Assembly: GCF_900172335.1 (NCBI RefSeq)
Contig: NZ_FWFX01000012.1
Location: forward strand, 1 to 64,000
From: Roseovarius albus
GTDB lineage: Bacteria > Pseudomonadota > Alphaproteobacteria > Rhodobacterales > Rhodobacteraceae
Reading direction: 5' to 3'
Length of the DNA stretch: 64,000 nucleotides
The first letter of the stretch is position 1; each line of letters opens with the position of its first letter. The notes below the pieces were generated by a model. That model saw only the letters and a program-made list of their open reading frames with translations, made no database searches and was not told the DNA's origin. The translations under genes and the position numbers were made by a program. Of this stretch, positions 54,229 to 63,060 are shown in pieces.

Positions 54229-54640
54229 ACGAATAGCACAATGCCTTGCATCGCCCACAACATCTGACTGACATTCACTTCTGTTTTGCGATGGGTGGTA
54301 AAAAGCCTGCCTAAGCGCAACTTATGCATATGTCATAAACGCGCAAACTTTGCAGACGTTTACTTCGACAAATTCGATTTTGACTGACTTTTGGGTTCCT
54401 GGCTATAGCTGGCGGTGGCTGGCTGCTGCTGGGTACCTGATGGTTGGCTTGTGTGCTGTAGATAATAGCTTTCGGAGTGGTGTCAATAATAAATCAACAA
54501 AATCATATAGTTGACAAAATTTATCAACAATTAAAATTCAATTGAACCTACAAAAATGCGACATCTCCCTATGTCGGAATTCGGCGCGCGCAGATCTAAA
54601 TCGCGATGCAGGCTGAGGTCAAATAGCAAGGACGCCAGCC
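54229..54640. other. 412-base intergenic region upstream of dddP
   Basis: No gene. The left part is mixed-sequence; the middle has a GCTGG-rich run (about 54405-54440); the right 150 bases are very AT-rich and hold the palindrome at 54510-54528 and a TTGACA box at 54511 with an AAAATT -10-like box 16-17 bases on. AAGGA precedes the dddP ATG. Confidence 0.6.
54510..54528. promoter_or_regulatory. 19-base palindrome, candidate operator of dddP
   Basis: GTTGACAAAATTTATCAAC: arms GTTGA and TCAAC, nearly perfect through the centre with one mismatched pair. It contains the TTGACA -35-like box, so a bound regulator would block the promoter. It lies about 115 bases before the dddP start. Confidence 0.5.
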
Positions 54641-55984
54641 ATGAACACGCATTACCGTGATACGCGCAAGATTGACCCGACCCGTGGGGACACCATCGGG
54701 GACAATACGCCAAATGATAAAAACCGGGTCGAGATTGGCCCAACGCAATTGGCGTTTTCAGAGTGGGAAGCGGCAGGGTTGGTGCCGCCGGATCTGCAGA
54801 AAATGCGCCGCCATCGTTGGGAGCGGCTAACCCAGTTCATCAATGATCGCGATTATGCGGGCCTGCTGGTGTTTGATCCGCTCAACATTCGCTATGCCAC
54901 CGACAGCACCAACATGCAGCTGTGGAATACGCATAATCCGTTTCGAGCGCTGCTGATCTGCGCGGATGGTTACATGGTGATGTGGGATTACAAAAACTCA
55001 CCCTTTCTCAGCGAATTCAATCCGCTGGTGCGTGAGCAAAGATCAGGCGCAGATCTGTTCTATTTCGACCGTGGTGACAAGGTGGATGTGGCGGCGGATG
55101 TGTTCTCGAACGAGGTGCGCGTACTGCTGGAGGAACACAGCTCCGGCAACAAACGTTTGGCCGTCGACAAGATCATGTTGCACGGGTTGCGTGCGCTCGA
55201 AGCCCAAGGGTTTCAGATCATGGAAGGCGAAGAGCTGACCGAGAAATGCCGCGCGGTGAAAGGCCCGGATGAGATCTTGGCTATGCGTTGTGCCAGCCAT
55301 GCTTGCGAAACCGCGGTCGCCGAGATGGAAAAATTCGCAAGAGAGAAAATTCCCGGGGGGGGCGTTTCAGAAGATGACATCTGGGCGGTGCTGCACGCTG
55401 AAAACATCCGCCGCGGCGGCGAATGGATCGAAACTCGGCTTCTTGCCTCGGGCCCACGCACCAACCCGTGGTTTCAGGAATGCGGCCCGCGCATCGTTCA
55501 AAACAATGAAATCGTGAGTTTTGATACTGATCTGATCGGAAGCTACGGCATCTGTGTTGATATCAGCCGCAGCTGGTGGATTGGCGATGAAAAGCCGCCC
55601 GCCGATATGATCTATGCCATGCAACACGGGCATGAACACATCATGCAGAACATGGAGATGCTGAAGCCCGGTGTGATGATCCCGGAGTTGAGCGCTAATA
55701 CCCATGTCCTGGATGACCAGTATCAGAAACAGAAATACGGCTGCCTGATGCACGGTGTGGGCCTGTGTGATGAATGGCCACTGGTGGCCTATCCGGATCA
55801 CGCAGTCGAGGGTGCCTATGATTACCCGCTTGAACCGGGGATGGTTCTGTGTGTCGAGACTTTGGTCAGCCCTGAGGGCGGCGACTTCTCTATCAAGCTG
55901 GAGGATCAGGTGCTGATCACCGAAGACGGTTATGAAAACCTGACCAAATATCCGTTTGATCCGGCGTTGATGGGTGAAGCCTAA
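54641..55984 (+). CDS. dddP: DMSP lyase DddP
   Basis: 447 residues, exactly the length of characterised DddP. It is an M24-metallopeptidase-fold enzyme that cleaves dimethylsulfoniopropionate to dimethyl sulfide and acrylate. All known iron ligands are at the published positions: Asp295, Asp297 (SFDTDLIG), Asp307 (CVDISRSWW), His371 (MHGVGLCDEW), Glu406 and Glu421 (KLEDQ); the catalytic Asp377 is in CDEWP. The N-terminal domain (about 1-200) shares the family pattern RYATDSTNMQLWNTHNPFRA. Stands alone, without acrylate-use genes beside it. Confidence 0.97.
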   Translation: MNTHYRDTRKIDPTRGDTIGDNTPNDKNRVEIGPTQLAFSEWEAAGLVPPDLQKMRRHRWERLTQFINDRDYAGLLVFDPLNIRYATDSTNMQLWNTHNPFRALLICADGYMVMWDYKNSPFLSEFNPLVREQRSGADLFYFDRGDKVDVAADVFSNEVRVLLEEHSSGNKRLAVDKIMLHGLRALEAQGFQIMEGEELTEKCRAVKGPDEILAMRCASHACETAVAEMEKFAREKIPGGGVSEDDIWAVLHAENIRRGGEWIETRLLASGPRTNPWFQECGPRIVQNNEIVSFDTDLIGSYGICVDISRSWWIGDEKPPADMIYAMQHGHEHIMQNMEMLKPGVMIPELSANTHVLDDQYQKQKYGCLMHGVGLCDEWPLVAYPDHAVEGAYDYPLEPGMVLCVETLVSPEGGDFSIKLEDQVLITEDGYENLTKYPFDPALMGEA

Positions 55985-56006
55985 ATCGCACGCGCCCTGA
56001 AATTGA

Positions 56007-56040
56007 GCGAAGGTGAAATTATTACAAACTTCACCTTCGC
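56007..56040 (+). terminator. Stem-loop downstream of dddP
   Basis: An 11 bp perfect stem GCGAAGGTGAA / TTCACCTTCGC with a 12-base AT-rich loop, 22 bases after the dddP stop. No T-run follows, so it may protect the mRNA end or need Rho rather than terminate alone. Confidence 0.6.
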
Positions 56041-56120
56041 GTGACGGCAGGGTCATAATACTGGTTGTTTGCAAGGCGCTTGCCTAGGTTTGTCGGGTCT
56101 TTCCACGAAAGGGCCCACTC

Positions 56121-57332
56121 ATGCCGACCGAACGCTTTACCTTTACTGGCCATGCAGGCCACGAACTGGCTGCGCGCCTTGATCTGCCCGAGGGGCCGCA
56201 TCTGGCCACGGCCCTGTTTGCCCATTGCTTTACCTGTTCCAAAGATATCCCCGCCGCGCGCCGGATTTCGGCCCGTTTGGCTGGGGCCGGCATTGCAGTT
56301 TTGCGGTTTGATTTTACCGGCTTGGGCCATTCCAAGGGCGAGTTTGAAAACACGTCCTTCGCAACCAACGTGAACGATCTGGTTCTGGCTGCTGAAGCGT
56401 TGAAGGAACGTGGCATGGCCCCAGGCATGTTGGTCGGGCATTCTTTGGGCGGTGCCGCCGTCTTGGGCACAGCGCGCAAGATCGACAGCGTCAAAGCCGT
56501 GGTCACCATCGGTGCGCCGTATGATCCCGGTCACGTGACCCACAACTTTGGTGATGCATTGGATCAAATTGCAGCTGACGGTGTGGCCGAGGTTATGCTG
56601 GGGGGCCGCGCCATCCGCATTGGCCAAGGCTTCGTTGAGAATGTGAACGCCGAGAACCTAGCAGACGACATTGCCAACCTGAATCGCGCGCTGCTGGTAC
56701 TACATGCCCCACTGGATTCAACGGTCGGCATCGATAATGCCGCCGAGATTTTCAAGGCGGCCAAGCACCCCAAAAGCTTTGTCACTCTGGACAATGCCGA
56801 TCACCTGGTCACCGATGCGGCAGACGCTGAATATGCAGCTGAGGTTATTGCCGCCTGGGGTGCGCGTTATCTTGATCTACGGGCCCCGGCCCCGCCCCCG
56901 GGCGCGCCAGAGGGGATTGTTCGCGTGTCTGAGGCCGACACCCACGGCTTTTTGCAAGACGTGAACTCTGGCCCCAAGCACCACACGCTGGCGGATGAGC
57001 CGGTGGCCTATGGCGGCTCAGATCAGGGCATGACACCTTATGGGTTCCTGTCTGGGGGCCTCGGTGCGTGCACCTCGATGACCATTCGCATGTATGCGCG
57101 CCGCAAGGGATGGCCATTGGAACATATCAGTGTCGATGTGAACCACAACAAGGTCCACGCTCAGGATGCAGATTCCCGCAACGAGACACAAGCAGACAAG
57201 TTCACCCGAGTGATTCACCTCAAAGGGGCATTGACCGAAGACCAGCGCGCCAAACTTTTGGAGATCGCTGACAAGTGCCCGGTACACCGCACACTTGAAC
57301 GTAGTTCGCTGGTTGAAACGAAGTTGGCTTAG
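56121..57332 (+). CDS. Bifunctional alpha/beta hydrolase - OsmC family protein
   Basis: 403 residues in two domains. The N-terminal alpha/beta hydrolase (about 1-255) has the nucleophile elbow [10 protein letters not shown], and [10 protein letters not shown] near its end gives the His. The C-terminal OsmC domain (about 265-402) has the peroxidatic Cys in [15 protein letters not shown] and the second Cys in [10 protein letters not shown]. The fusion recurs in bacteria; the OsmC part reduces organic hydroperoxides. Which substrate links the two is unknown. Confidence 0.93.
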   Translation: MPTERFTFTGHAGHELAARLDLPEGPHLATALFAHCFTCSKDIPAARRISARLAGAGIAVLRFDFTGLGHSKGEFENTSFATNVNDLVLAAEALKERGMAPGMLVGHSLGGAAVLGTARKIDSVKAVVTIGAPYDPGHVTHNFGDALDQIAADGVAEVMLGGRAIRIGQGFVENVNAENLADDIANLNRALLVLHAPLDSTVGIDNAAEIFKAAKHPKSFVTLDNADHLVTDAADAEYAAEVIAAWGARYLDLRAPAPPPGAPEGIVRVSEADTHGFLQDVNSGPKHHTLADEPVAYGGSDQGMTPYGFLSGGLGACTSMTIRMYARRKGWPLEHISVDVNHNKVHAQDADSRNETQADKFTRVIHLKGALTEDQRAKLLEIADKCPVHRTLERSSLVETKLA

Positions 57333-57916
57333 GCCTTCGCAGGGTCAGGGGGCATGCCCCCCATTTTCTGCGCAACTGCGATGGAACTACACATTTCTTG
57401 GTGCAGGCGTTCGATCTCGTCTAGCTGTCCGCCAATTGCGAAAAACGGCGTACCGGACGCTTGGGTGCGTACATAGAGCTTTGCCACGCCGTTCGGAACC
57501 TTGGGGCGCACGATGTAGAAGCTTTCAATGTCATCAATATTGATTGTCCGCGATATCCGGCCCTGATCGTTGATATTGATCCGTGTCAGCTCCAGCGTAC
57601 GCTGCACGATGTTCAATCGCAGCTGATGGCGAAACCCGCGCGTACCATAGGCAAAAATGAACAAGCCGACAGCAACTGATGCGAGTGAAAGAAATCGACT
57701 GCTGGTGACCATTTGTTCGGTCGCGTTGTCAGGTAAAAGGGCCTGAACCATAATCGCACCTACGATTAAAAGTACGCCAGCCAGACGCAAGACAACCTCG
57801 GTGATCGCTTCCAAACGAAAACGTTCCGGGCGCTCCCGCGCGGTCACGCCAAGGGCAGACGGGAACATCATCACTGACCTCCAGTCCAGGTCACTTATCG
57901 CTTCAGGTTGCTGCAT
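57329..57916 (-). CDS. Hypothetical membrane protein
   Basis: 195 residues. A cytosolic start, two hydrophobic helices (about 44-63 and 76-94), then a soluble domain (about 100-170; RTINIDDIESFYIVRPKV) that looks like a PH-like beta domain following membrane helices. No family recognised with confidence. It converges with the hydrolase-OsmC gene, overlapping by four bases. Confidence 0.7.
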   Translation of the reverse strand: MQQPEAISDLDWRSVMMFPSALGVTARERPERFRLEAITEVVLRLAGVLLIVGAIMVQALLPDNATEQMVTSSRFLSLASVAVGLFIFAYGTRGFRHQLRLNIVQRTLELTRININDQGRISRTINIDDIESFYIVRPKVPNGVAKLYVRTQASGTPFFAIGGQLDEIERLHQEMCSSIAVAQKMGGMPPDPAKA

Positions 57917-58054
57917 GATTGATTCCGTCGCTCCACTTCACGTTGCAACATTCACGCTGAAAACGGCAAGAATACGGCTGAGCCTCAACTAATCGGGCGA
58001 TCTCTCGTGGTTTTTAACCAAATTGGCCAAAAATTTTCTGAGGCCCCTGACAGT

Positions 58055-58999
58055 TCAAGCAAGCTCCCCGGCTCTTTGGGCAAACCAATCCACCAAGCGG
58101 GCCACTGCTGATGTCCTGTCTGAGACAGGGCGGTGTTGCAGATAATAAGATGTTTCACGATTTGACGCGCTTGGCCCGACCCGCAAAATCTCGTTGCGGT
58201 GCAGCAAATCATCGACCAGACCGCGCCATCCCAAAGCAACGCCCTCACCGCTCCGCACCGCACGGATCAAAAAAGGATAGGCGTCATAAGGGGTGGTTGG
58301 GCCGAAGTCCGGTATCGGCAGCCCTAGGTGTGTAAAGTAGCTGCGCCAAGTCAAGAACCCGGAGTTCCCAACTGCAAAGTGCAAAAAATCATCTGCTACA
58401 AGGTTCGAAAAGTCGATTTTGCCTTCTGGCTCGCCTCGCTCTCTTTGCTTTTGATGATATCGCGCCAGAAAGCTAGGACTGCAAACTGGAAATGTTTCAT
58501 CCTTGATCAGCGGAAAATATGGCCTGTCCGACAATTGCGAAACATCCCAGACGACGGCGGCATCGATACGCCTGAAATCAAGATATTCAAGCTGATCGGA
58601 CGTAATCAGCCGCACGGGAACGCCGCCCATCGCACGCCGCAAATCTGAAAACCGCGGCATCAGCCATTGATCCGAAAATCCATAGCTGCAGGCCAATACA
58701 ACACCGTGGTCCTCTCCCTGCGCCATAACCTCTTGCCAGACCGACGCCACGTGCCCGATGCCCAGCGCAACCGCATCTGCCAGTTTCTGCCCGGCTTCGG
58801 TTGGGGTGATCTTGTTGTGATCGCGGTGGAACAAGGCGCAACCCAACCGCCCTTCAAGCGTGGCAATGTGGCGTGAAACGGCGGGCTGGCTCAGGTTCAG
58901 TTCCTTTGCCGCCAGCGAAAATCCACGATGCCGCACTGCCGCTTCCATGACGAGCAGAGCGTTCAGCGAACCAGTCAAGAGGCGAGATTGCATTTCCAT
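58055..58999 (-). CDS. LysR family transcriptional regulator
   Basis: 314 residues from the ATG at 58999 (MEMQSRLLTG); the frame is open to 59080 but that extra stretch would reach the divergent gene's promoter. Winged helix with RHRGFSLAAKELNLSQPAVS, effector domain about 95-310 of the GcvA-like type (DQLEYLDFRRIDAAV). Divergent from the two-domain CoA transferase, so it probably regulates it. Confidence 0.9.
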   Translation of the reverse strand: MEMQSRLLTGSLNALLVMEAAVRHRGFSLAAKELNLSQPAVSRHIATLEGRLGCALFHRDHNKITPTEAGQKLADAVALGIGHVASVWQEVMAQGEDHGVVLACSYGFSDQWLMPRFSDLRRAMGGVPVRLITSDQLEYLDFRRIDAAVVWDVSQLSDRPYFPLIKDETFPVCSPSFLARYHQKQRERGEPEGKIDFSNLVADDFLHFAVGNSGFLTWRSYFTHLGLPIPDFGPTTPYDAYPFLIRAVRSGEGVALGWRGLVDDLLHRNEILRVGPSASNRETSYYLQHRPVSDRTSAVARLVDWFAQRAGELA

Positions 59000-59102
59000 A
59001 ACAAAATGTAATCCAATGCATAGAAATATGTCCAGTTTATCAGTTATTTTTTGACGGTTAATCTGATCACTGAATGACAATGCCTCATCCCCTTACGAAA
59101 GC

Positions 59103-61571
59103 ATGACAATGAATCGTCCTCTCTCTCACATTCGCGTTTTGGATTTTGGTCAATATCTGGCTGCCCCTCTGGTTGGCATGATGCTGGCCGATATGGGGGC
59201 CGAAGTTATTCGCATTGATCCCCCAAATGGCCCGGCCTTTGATGATCCGGCGTTTGACATGCTGTCACGTGGGAAAAAGGCGGTGACACTGGATCTGAAA
59301 TCGGATGAGGGCCGCGCCACTGCGCTAGAACTGGCCAAGCGATCCGACGTGGTACTGGAGAACTTCCGCCCCGGAGTGATGGACCGCTTGGGATTAGGCC
59401 CGGACACCCTGCGCGGCATCAATAGTCAGCTTGTCTATCTTTCCATGCCCGGCTTCGCTTCAACCGATGAAGAACTGGCCAACCTGCCAGCTTGGGAGGC
59501 CGTGATCGCCGCCTACACAGGCCAATTCACTGACATGGGACTGAACCGCCGTCTGATGGGCATCAACCCGTCGTTCACGCCGCTGACCCTCGCCTCGGCC
59601 TATGGTTCCAGTTTCGGGGCAATGGCGGTGTTGTTCGCGCTGAATGCACGCGAGATAAACGGCGGCGACCATATCGAGGTGCCGCTGGCCACAGCCCTAC
59701 TGGAAGGGTTGATCTACAACTGCGAACAGATCGAAGACTATCCCGAACGCTATAAATCCCCACGAGAGGTAGAGCTGGACCGCCGCACTGCCGAGGGACT
59801 GCCGATGAACCTGAAATTCGAGGAACTCTCTGAATTCCTTGATCCTTTCTATCGCACCTATACCTGTGAAGACGGGCGTGGGTTCTATGTGGTCAGCGGA
59901 TCAGTCGCGACGCACCCGCGCCGGGTTCTGGAAACCTTGGGACTCAAGGATCTGGCCGATGAACTGCCTGATTTCTCTGCCTATCTGAACACCGCCGATT
60001 GGCCTGCGGAATGGTCGATGCGCAACTACCCCGTCGGCGCATCTGACCGTGCACTCGTGTCGTCGGCAATGAAAGCCGCGTTTCTGACCAAACCGGCCCA
60101 CGAATGGGAGGAGCTTTTTGGCGCGGCCAAAGCGCCTGCCACCGCGCAACGCTTTACCAAGGAATGGCTGGCAGACCCGCACGCTTTGACCTCCGGACTG
60201 GTGCTTGAGGTAGAAACCCATTGCCATGGCACCATGCGTCAAATGGGCAACGTCGCCTGGTTATCGGGGGATGATGCCGCAGCTCAAAAAGCGGATGTCA
60301 GTTCTGCGGACCTTGCGGCTCTCCTTTCTGAATCCGAACGGCACTCTGGCCCCACACAAAATGATACAGGTTGGCTCGATGGCCTCAATGTACTAGATCT
60401 GACCAATGTGATCGCTGGCCCAACCATCGGCTCAACACTGGCCCGTTATGGTGCCAGTGTAACACTGGTGCAACCGGTCGAACCTTCGGTAGATCCGTGG
60501 AACACCGTTGTTTTTGGCATCCATGCCCAACGCGGCAAGGAAAGCATTCTGCTTAATCTGCGCACGGATCAAGGCCAAGAGGTTCTACGCAAATTAATCG
60601 ACAAGGCCGACGTCATCACTATGAACGGCACCGATGAGCAGCGCGATAAACTTGGGTTATCGCCAGCAAGCCTTGAGGAAATAAATCCACGTCTCATTTT
60701 GGTGCAACTCGACGCCTTTGGCGGGCCAATGCGCGGGCCGAAATCCGATCATCTGGGCTATGATGACCTGGCACAAGCGGCCACCGGCGTAATGACACGC
60801 TTTGGCGGCAGCATGGAAACCCCCGAGGAGCACGCCCACTTTGGTACTATTGACGTGCTGACTGGATTCTGCGCCTGCGTGGCCCTAGGGAGCGCTTTGC
60901 TGCGTCTGCGGGAAACCGGAAAGGGTGGGATTGCGCGGGCGTCACTAGCCGGGGCGGGCAACCTCATTCAAGCGCAGTTTATGTATGATTACGCCACACG
61001 CGCCCCGTTTGATGAGTCGTCTGGGCGAGAGGTTCTGGGCTGGGGGCCGTTCTATCATTGCTATGAAGCCGCTGATCAATGGATGTTCTTCGCCGCCCCA
61101 ATAGAACGCGGAAGTGCACTTGCCCGTTGCCCGGATACCGCTGATCTGGCGGAGCTTCCCGAGGATGAGTTGCACAAAGCCCTAGTGGAACGGTTCAAGA
61201 CCCAGCCTTTGGCCCATTGGCGGACGGCCTTTGGCGATGGCTCCAGTACAGTTGTGCCGCTCGCCTCGCTTCACCAAACGCGCGACGCCTCGTTGCAGCT
61301 TGAAAGCAACGGCAGTATCGATCTCACCCAATCTACCTTCCGTGTCATCCGGCATGATCAGCACCCAATGGGCCGCTGGTGTGATTTAGTTGCCCCCAAC
61401 GCTGTGCGTCCTCAATCAGCCCGGATCACCATCCCGGGACCGATGCCAAAGTATGGGCAACACACACGTGATATTTTGGCGCGCTTCGGCTATTCTGCAG
61501 CGCAAATCGACGGGATGATCGCAAGCGGCGCAGCAGGTGAATGCTGGTCGGAGAAATACCTGCCAGAGTGA
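59103..61571 (+). CDS. Tandem two-domain CaiB/BaiF (class III) CoA transferase
   Basis: 822 residues, two class III CoA transferase domains (about 5-400 and 425-820). Domain 2 keeps the catalytic Asp in LGYDDLAQAATG (near residue 554); in domain 1 the matching position is Glu (PAWEAVIAAYTG, near 132), so only the second site looks canonical. It moves CoA between carboxylic acids. DMSP CoA-transferase/lyase DddD has the same double architecture, but I could not match this sequence to it. It converges with a monooxygenase-hydrolase operon, suggesting CoA activation of a ring-opening product. Confidence 0.88.
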   Translation: MTMNRPLSHIRVLDFGQYLAAPLVGMMLADMGAEVIRIDPPNGPAFDDPAFDMLSRGKKAVTLDLKSDEGRATALELAKRSDVVLENFRPGVMDRLGLGPDTLRGINSQLVYLSMPGFASTDEELANLPAWEAVIAAYTGQFTDMGLNRRLMGINPSFTPLTLASAYGSSFGAMAVLFALNAREINGGDHIEVPLATALLEGLIYNCEQIEDYPERYKSPREVELDRRTAEGLPMNLKFEELSEFLDPFYRTYTCEDGRGFYVVSGSVATHPRRVLETLGLKDLADELPDFSAYLNTADWPAEWSMRNYPVGASDRALVSSAMKAAFLTKPAHEWEELFGAAKAPATAQRFTKEWLADPHALTSGLVLEVETHCHGTMRQMGNVAWLSGDDAAAQKADVSSADLAALLSESERHSGPTQNDTGWLDGLNVLDLTNVIAGPTIGSTLARYGASVTLVQPVEPSVDPWNTVVFGIHAQRGKESILLNLRTDQGQEVLRKLIDKADVITMNGTDEQRDKLGLSPASLEEINPRLILVQLDAFGGPMRGPKSDHLGYDDLAQAATGVMTRFGGSMETPEEHAHFGTIDVLTGFCACVALGSALLRLRETGKGGIARASLAGAGNLIQAQFMYDYATRAPFDESSGREVLGWGPFYHCYEAADQWMFFAAPIERGSALARCPDTADLAELPEDELHKALVERFKTQPLAHWRTAFGDGSSTVVPLASLHQTRDASLQLESNGSIDLTQSTFRVIRHDQHPMGRWCDLVAPNAVRPQSARITIPGPMPKYGQHTRDILARFGYSAAQIDGMIASGAAGECWSEKYLPE

Positions 61572-61577
61572 TCGCAC

Positions 61578-62354
61578 TCAGGCCAAATCACTGATGAATT
61601 GATGGATGTGCCGGGCGACTTGATCGCCGGCCTCCAGCAACAAAGAATGCTTGTATCCATCCATGATCACCAGTTCGGCATCCGGCAAAGCTGCCCCAAT
61701 CTGACGGTTCAAGCGAGGATTGCATCCGCCATCATTTTCACCAGTTAAAACCAAGGATGGTGCCATGACTTCGTGTAACCAAGGGGCCATTTCGGTGCCC
61801 GCGTAGATTCGGAAGACGTTCATGAAAATATCCGGGTCGGTGCCGATCACCTGTTGCAGGCGGCGCTCGACCACATCGCCATGGTTGGCGATGAAGTCGT
61901 CAGTGAACCAACGGTCGGTCAGGGTGGGTAAGATTTGCGGAATGCCCCTTTCTTCCATTGCTTTGACTACGCCCCAGACTTTGGCGCTGTCATCCTCGGT
62001 ACGGAAAGCTGCGGTGGACAGCAGGCCCAGCGACAACACGCGATCAGGATAGCGCAGCGCATAGGCCGGGCCGATCATACCGCCCAGCGAATGCCCGGCA
62101 AAATGCGCCTGTTCAATCCCGGTGCGTTCGCGCACGCGCTCCAGATCGTTGACCAGTTCATCAAGGCCAAACTCATCATCCGGCAAAGGCGATTCCCCGT
62201 GCCCGCGCAGATCATAAGTGATGACAGTGTAATGCGGTGTCAGCTCTGGCAAGGCTTTGGCCCAAGTGTTGCGCGCAGCGCCAATCCCGTGGATCAAGAA
62301 CAGCGGCGGGCCATCGCCCTGAACCGTGTATTCGCAGTCAATCACGTCGCTCAT
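61578..62354 (-). CDS. Alpha/beta fold hydrolase
   Basis: 258 residues, like enol-lactonases and esterases (PcaD-type). Oxyanion HGIGAARNTW, nucleophile AGHSLGGMIG near residue 101, acid in GENDGGCN and His in GYKHSLLLE. Last gene of the operon after the tautomerase. Candidate for opening a lactone or ester made by the upstream monooxygenase (Baeyer-Villiger-like chemistry), by inference. Confidence 0.92.
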   Translation of the reverse strand: MSDVIDCEYTVQGDGPPLFLIHGIGAARNTWAKALPELTPHYTVITYDLRGHGESPLPDDEFGLDELVNDLERVRERTGIEQAHFAGHSLGGMIGPAYALRYPDRVLSLGLLSTAAFRTEDDSAKVWGVVKAMEERGIPQILPTLTDRWFTDDFIANHGDVVERRLQQVIGTDPDIFMNVFRIYAGTEMAPWLHEVMAPSLVLTGENDGGCNPRLNRQIGAALPDAELVIMDGYKHSLLLEAGDQVARHIHQFISDLA

Positions 62355-62363
62355 GCGGCCCCC

Positions 62364-62558
62364 TCAATCAGGAAACTTGTCTGAACACAGCTGGCCACCC
62401 GAGCCCCAGTCCTCTTTATCCACATCGGTGATCACCACATGCACGCTTTCCGGTGTACCACCAGCGGCACTGACGAAGGCATCGGTCAGTTCTTTGACCA
62501 AGGCGCGCTTTTGATCAACGCTGCGGCCTTTGAACATTTCCACCCGGATGATTGGCAT
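62364..62558 (-). CDS. 4-Oxalocrotonate tautomerase family protein
   Basis: 64 residues, the size of one 4-OT subunit. After the initiator Met is removed, the catalytic Pro1 is exposed (MPIIRVEMFKGRSVDQKRAL), and VHVVITDVDKEDWG gives the conserved end. Such enzymes isomerise unsaturated keto acids in ring-degradation pathways. Nine bases upstream of the hydrolase gene. Confidence 0.93.
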   Translation of the reverse strand: MPIIRVEMFKGRSVDQKRALVKELTDAFVSAAGGTPESVHVVITDVDKEDWGSGGQLCSDKFPD

Positions 62559-62568
62559 GTGGGTCTCC

Positions 62569-63060
62569 TTACTCGGTCTCGTGGGGGCGAACGATATGAA
62601 ACGCGCCGCTCATGTAGGTCAGGGGTTTTTCTCCGGCGTTCGAAATGCCGGTGACATTACCAATGCAGATTGCGTGGCTGCCGTGGATGTGGCGGTGGTT
62701 CAGCGAACAGGTGAAGGCGGTCGCGCGCGGCAGCATCGGACCAAACTCGGTTTCGATGATCTCGACCCCCTCGAAACGGTTCGGGTTCGAGGCATCCAAC
62801 GCCCCGGCAAAGCGCGTCGCCAGACTTGCGGCATCTTCGGGCAGGATATTCACGCAGAACGCTCCGTTCTCAGACACGGTCTGCGCGATCCGGCTGTCGG
62901 CCTTGAGACAGACCAGAACCGACGGCGGGTCCGCTGAGAGCGAAGAAAAGGCACTGACTGTGGCCCCCATCTTGCCCGAAGGGCCATCTGTGGTGACAAC
63001 AGTAACAGTGGATGCCACATGGCGCATGGCGGTAATAAACGCGTCACGGGCAGCATTCAT
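62569..63060 (-). CDS. Flavin reductase family protein
   Basis: 163 residues from the ATG at 63060, overlapping the monooxygenase gene by four bases. MRHVASTVTVVTTDGPSG and ATVSAFSSLSADPPSVLVCL bind flavin, with HIHGSHAICIGNVTG later. Supplies reduced flavin to a two-component monooxygenase, here surely the LLM protein encoded just upstream. Confidence 0.94.
   Translation of the reverse strand: MNAARDAFITAMRHVASTVTVVTTDGPSGKMGATVSAFSSLSADPPSVLVCLKADSRIAQTVSENGAFCVNILPEDAASLATRFAGALDASNPNRFEGVEIIETEFGPMLPRATAFTCSLNHRHIHGSHAICIGNVTGISNAGEKPLTYMSGAFHIVRPHETE

Noticed and set aside
59103-61571. Naming the tandem CoA transferase dddD
   Set aside because: The domain doubling and divergent LysR gene fit, but I could not match its sequence to DddD, and dddT/dddB/dddC-type genes are absent; the neighbours indicate another pathway.
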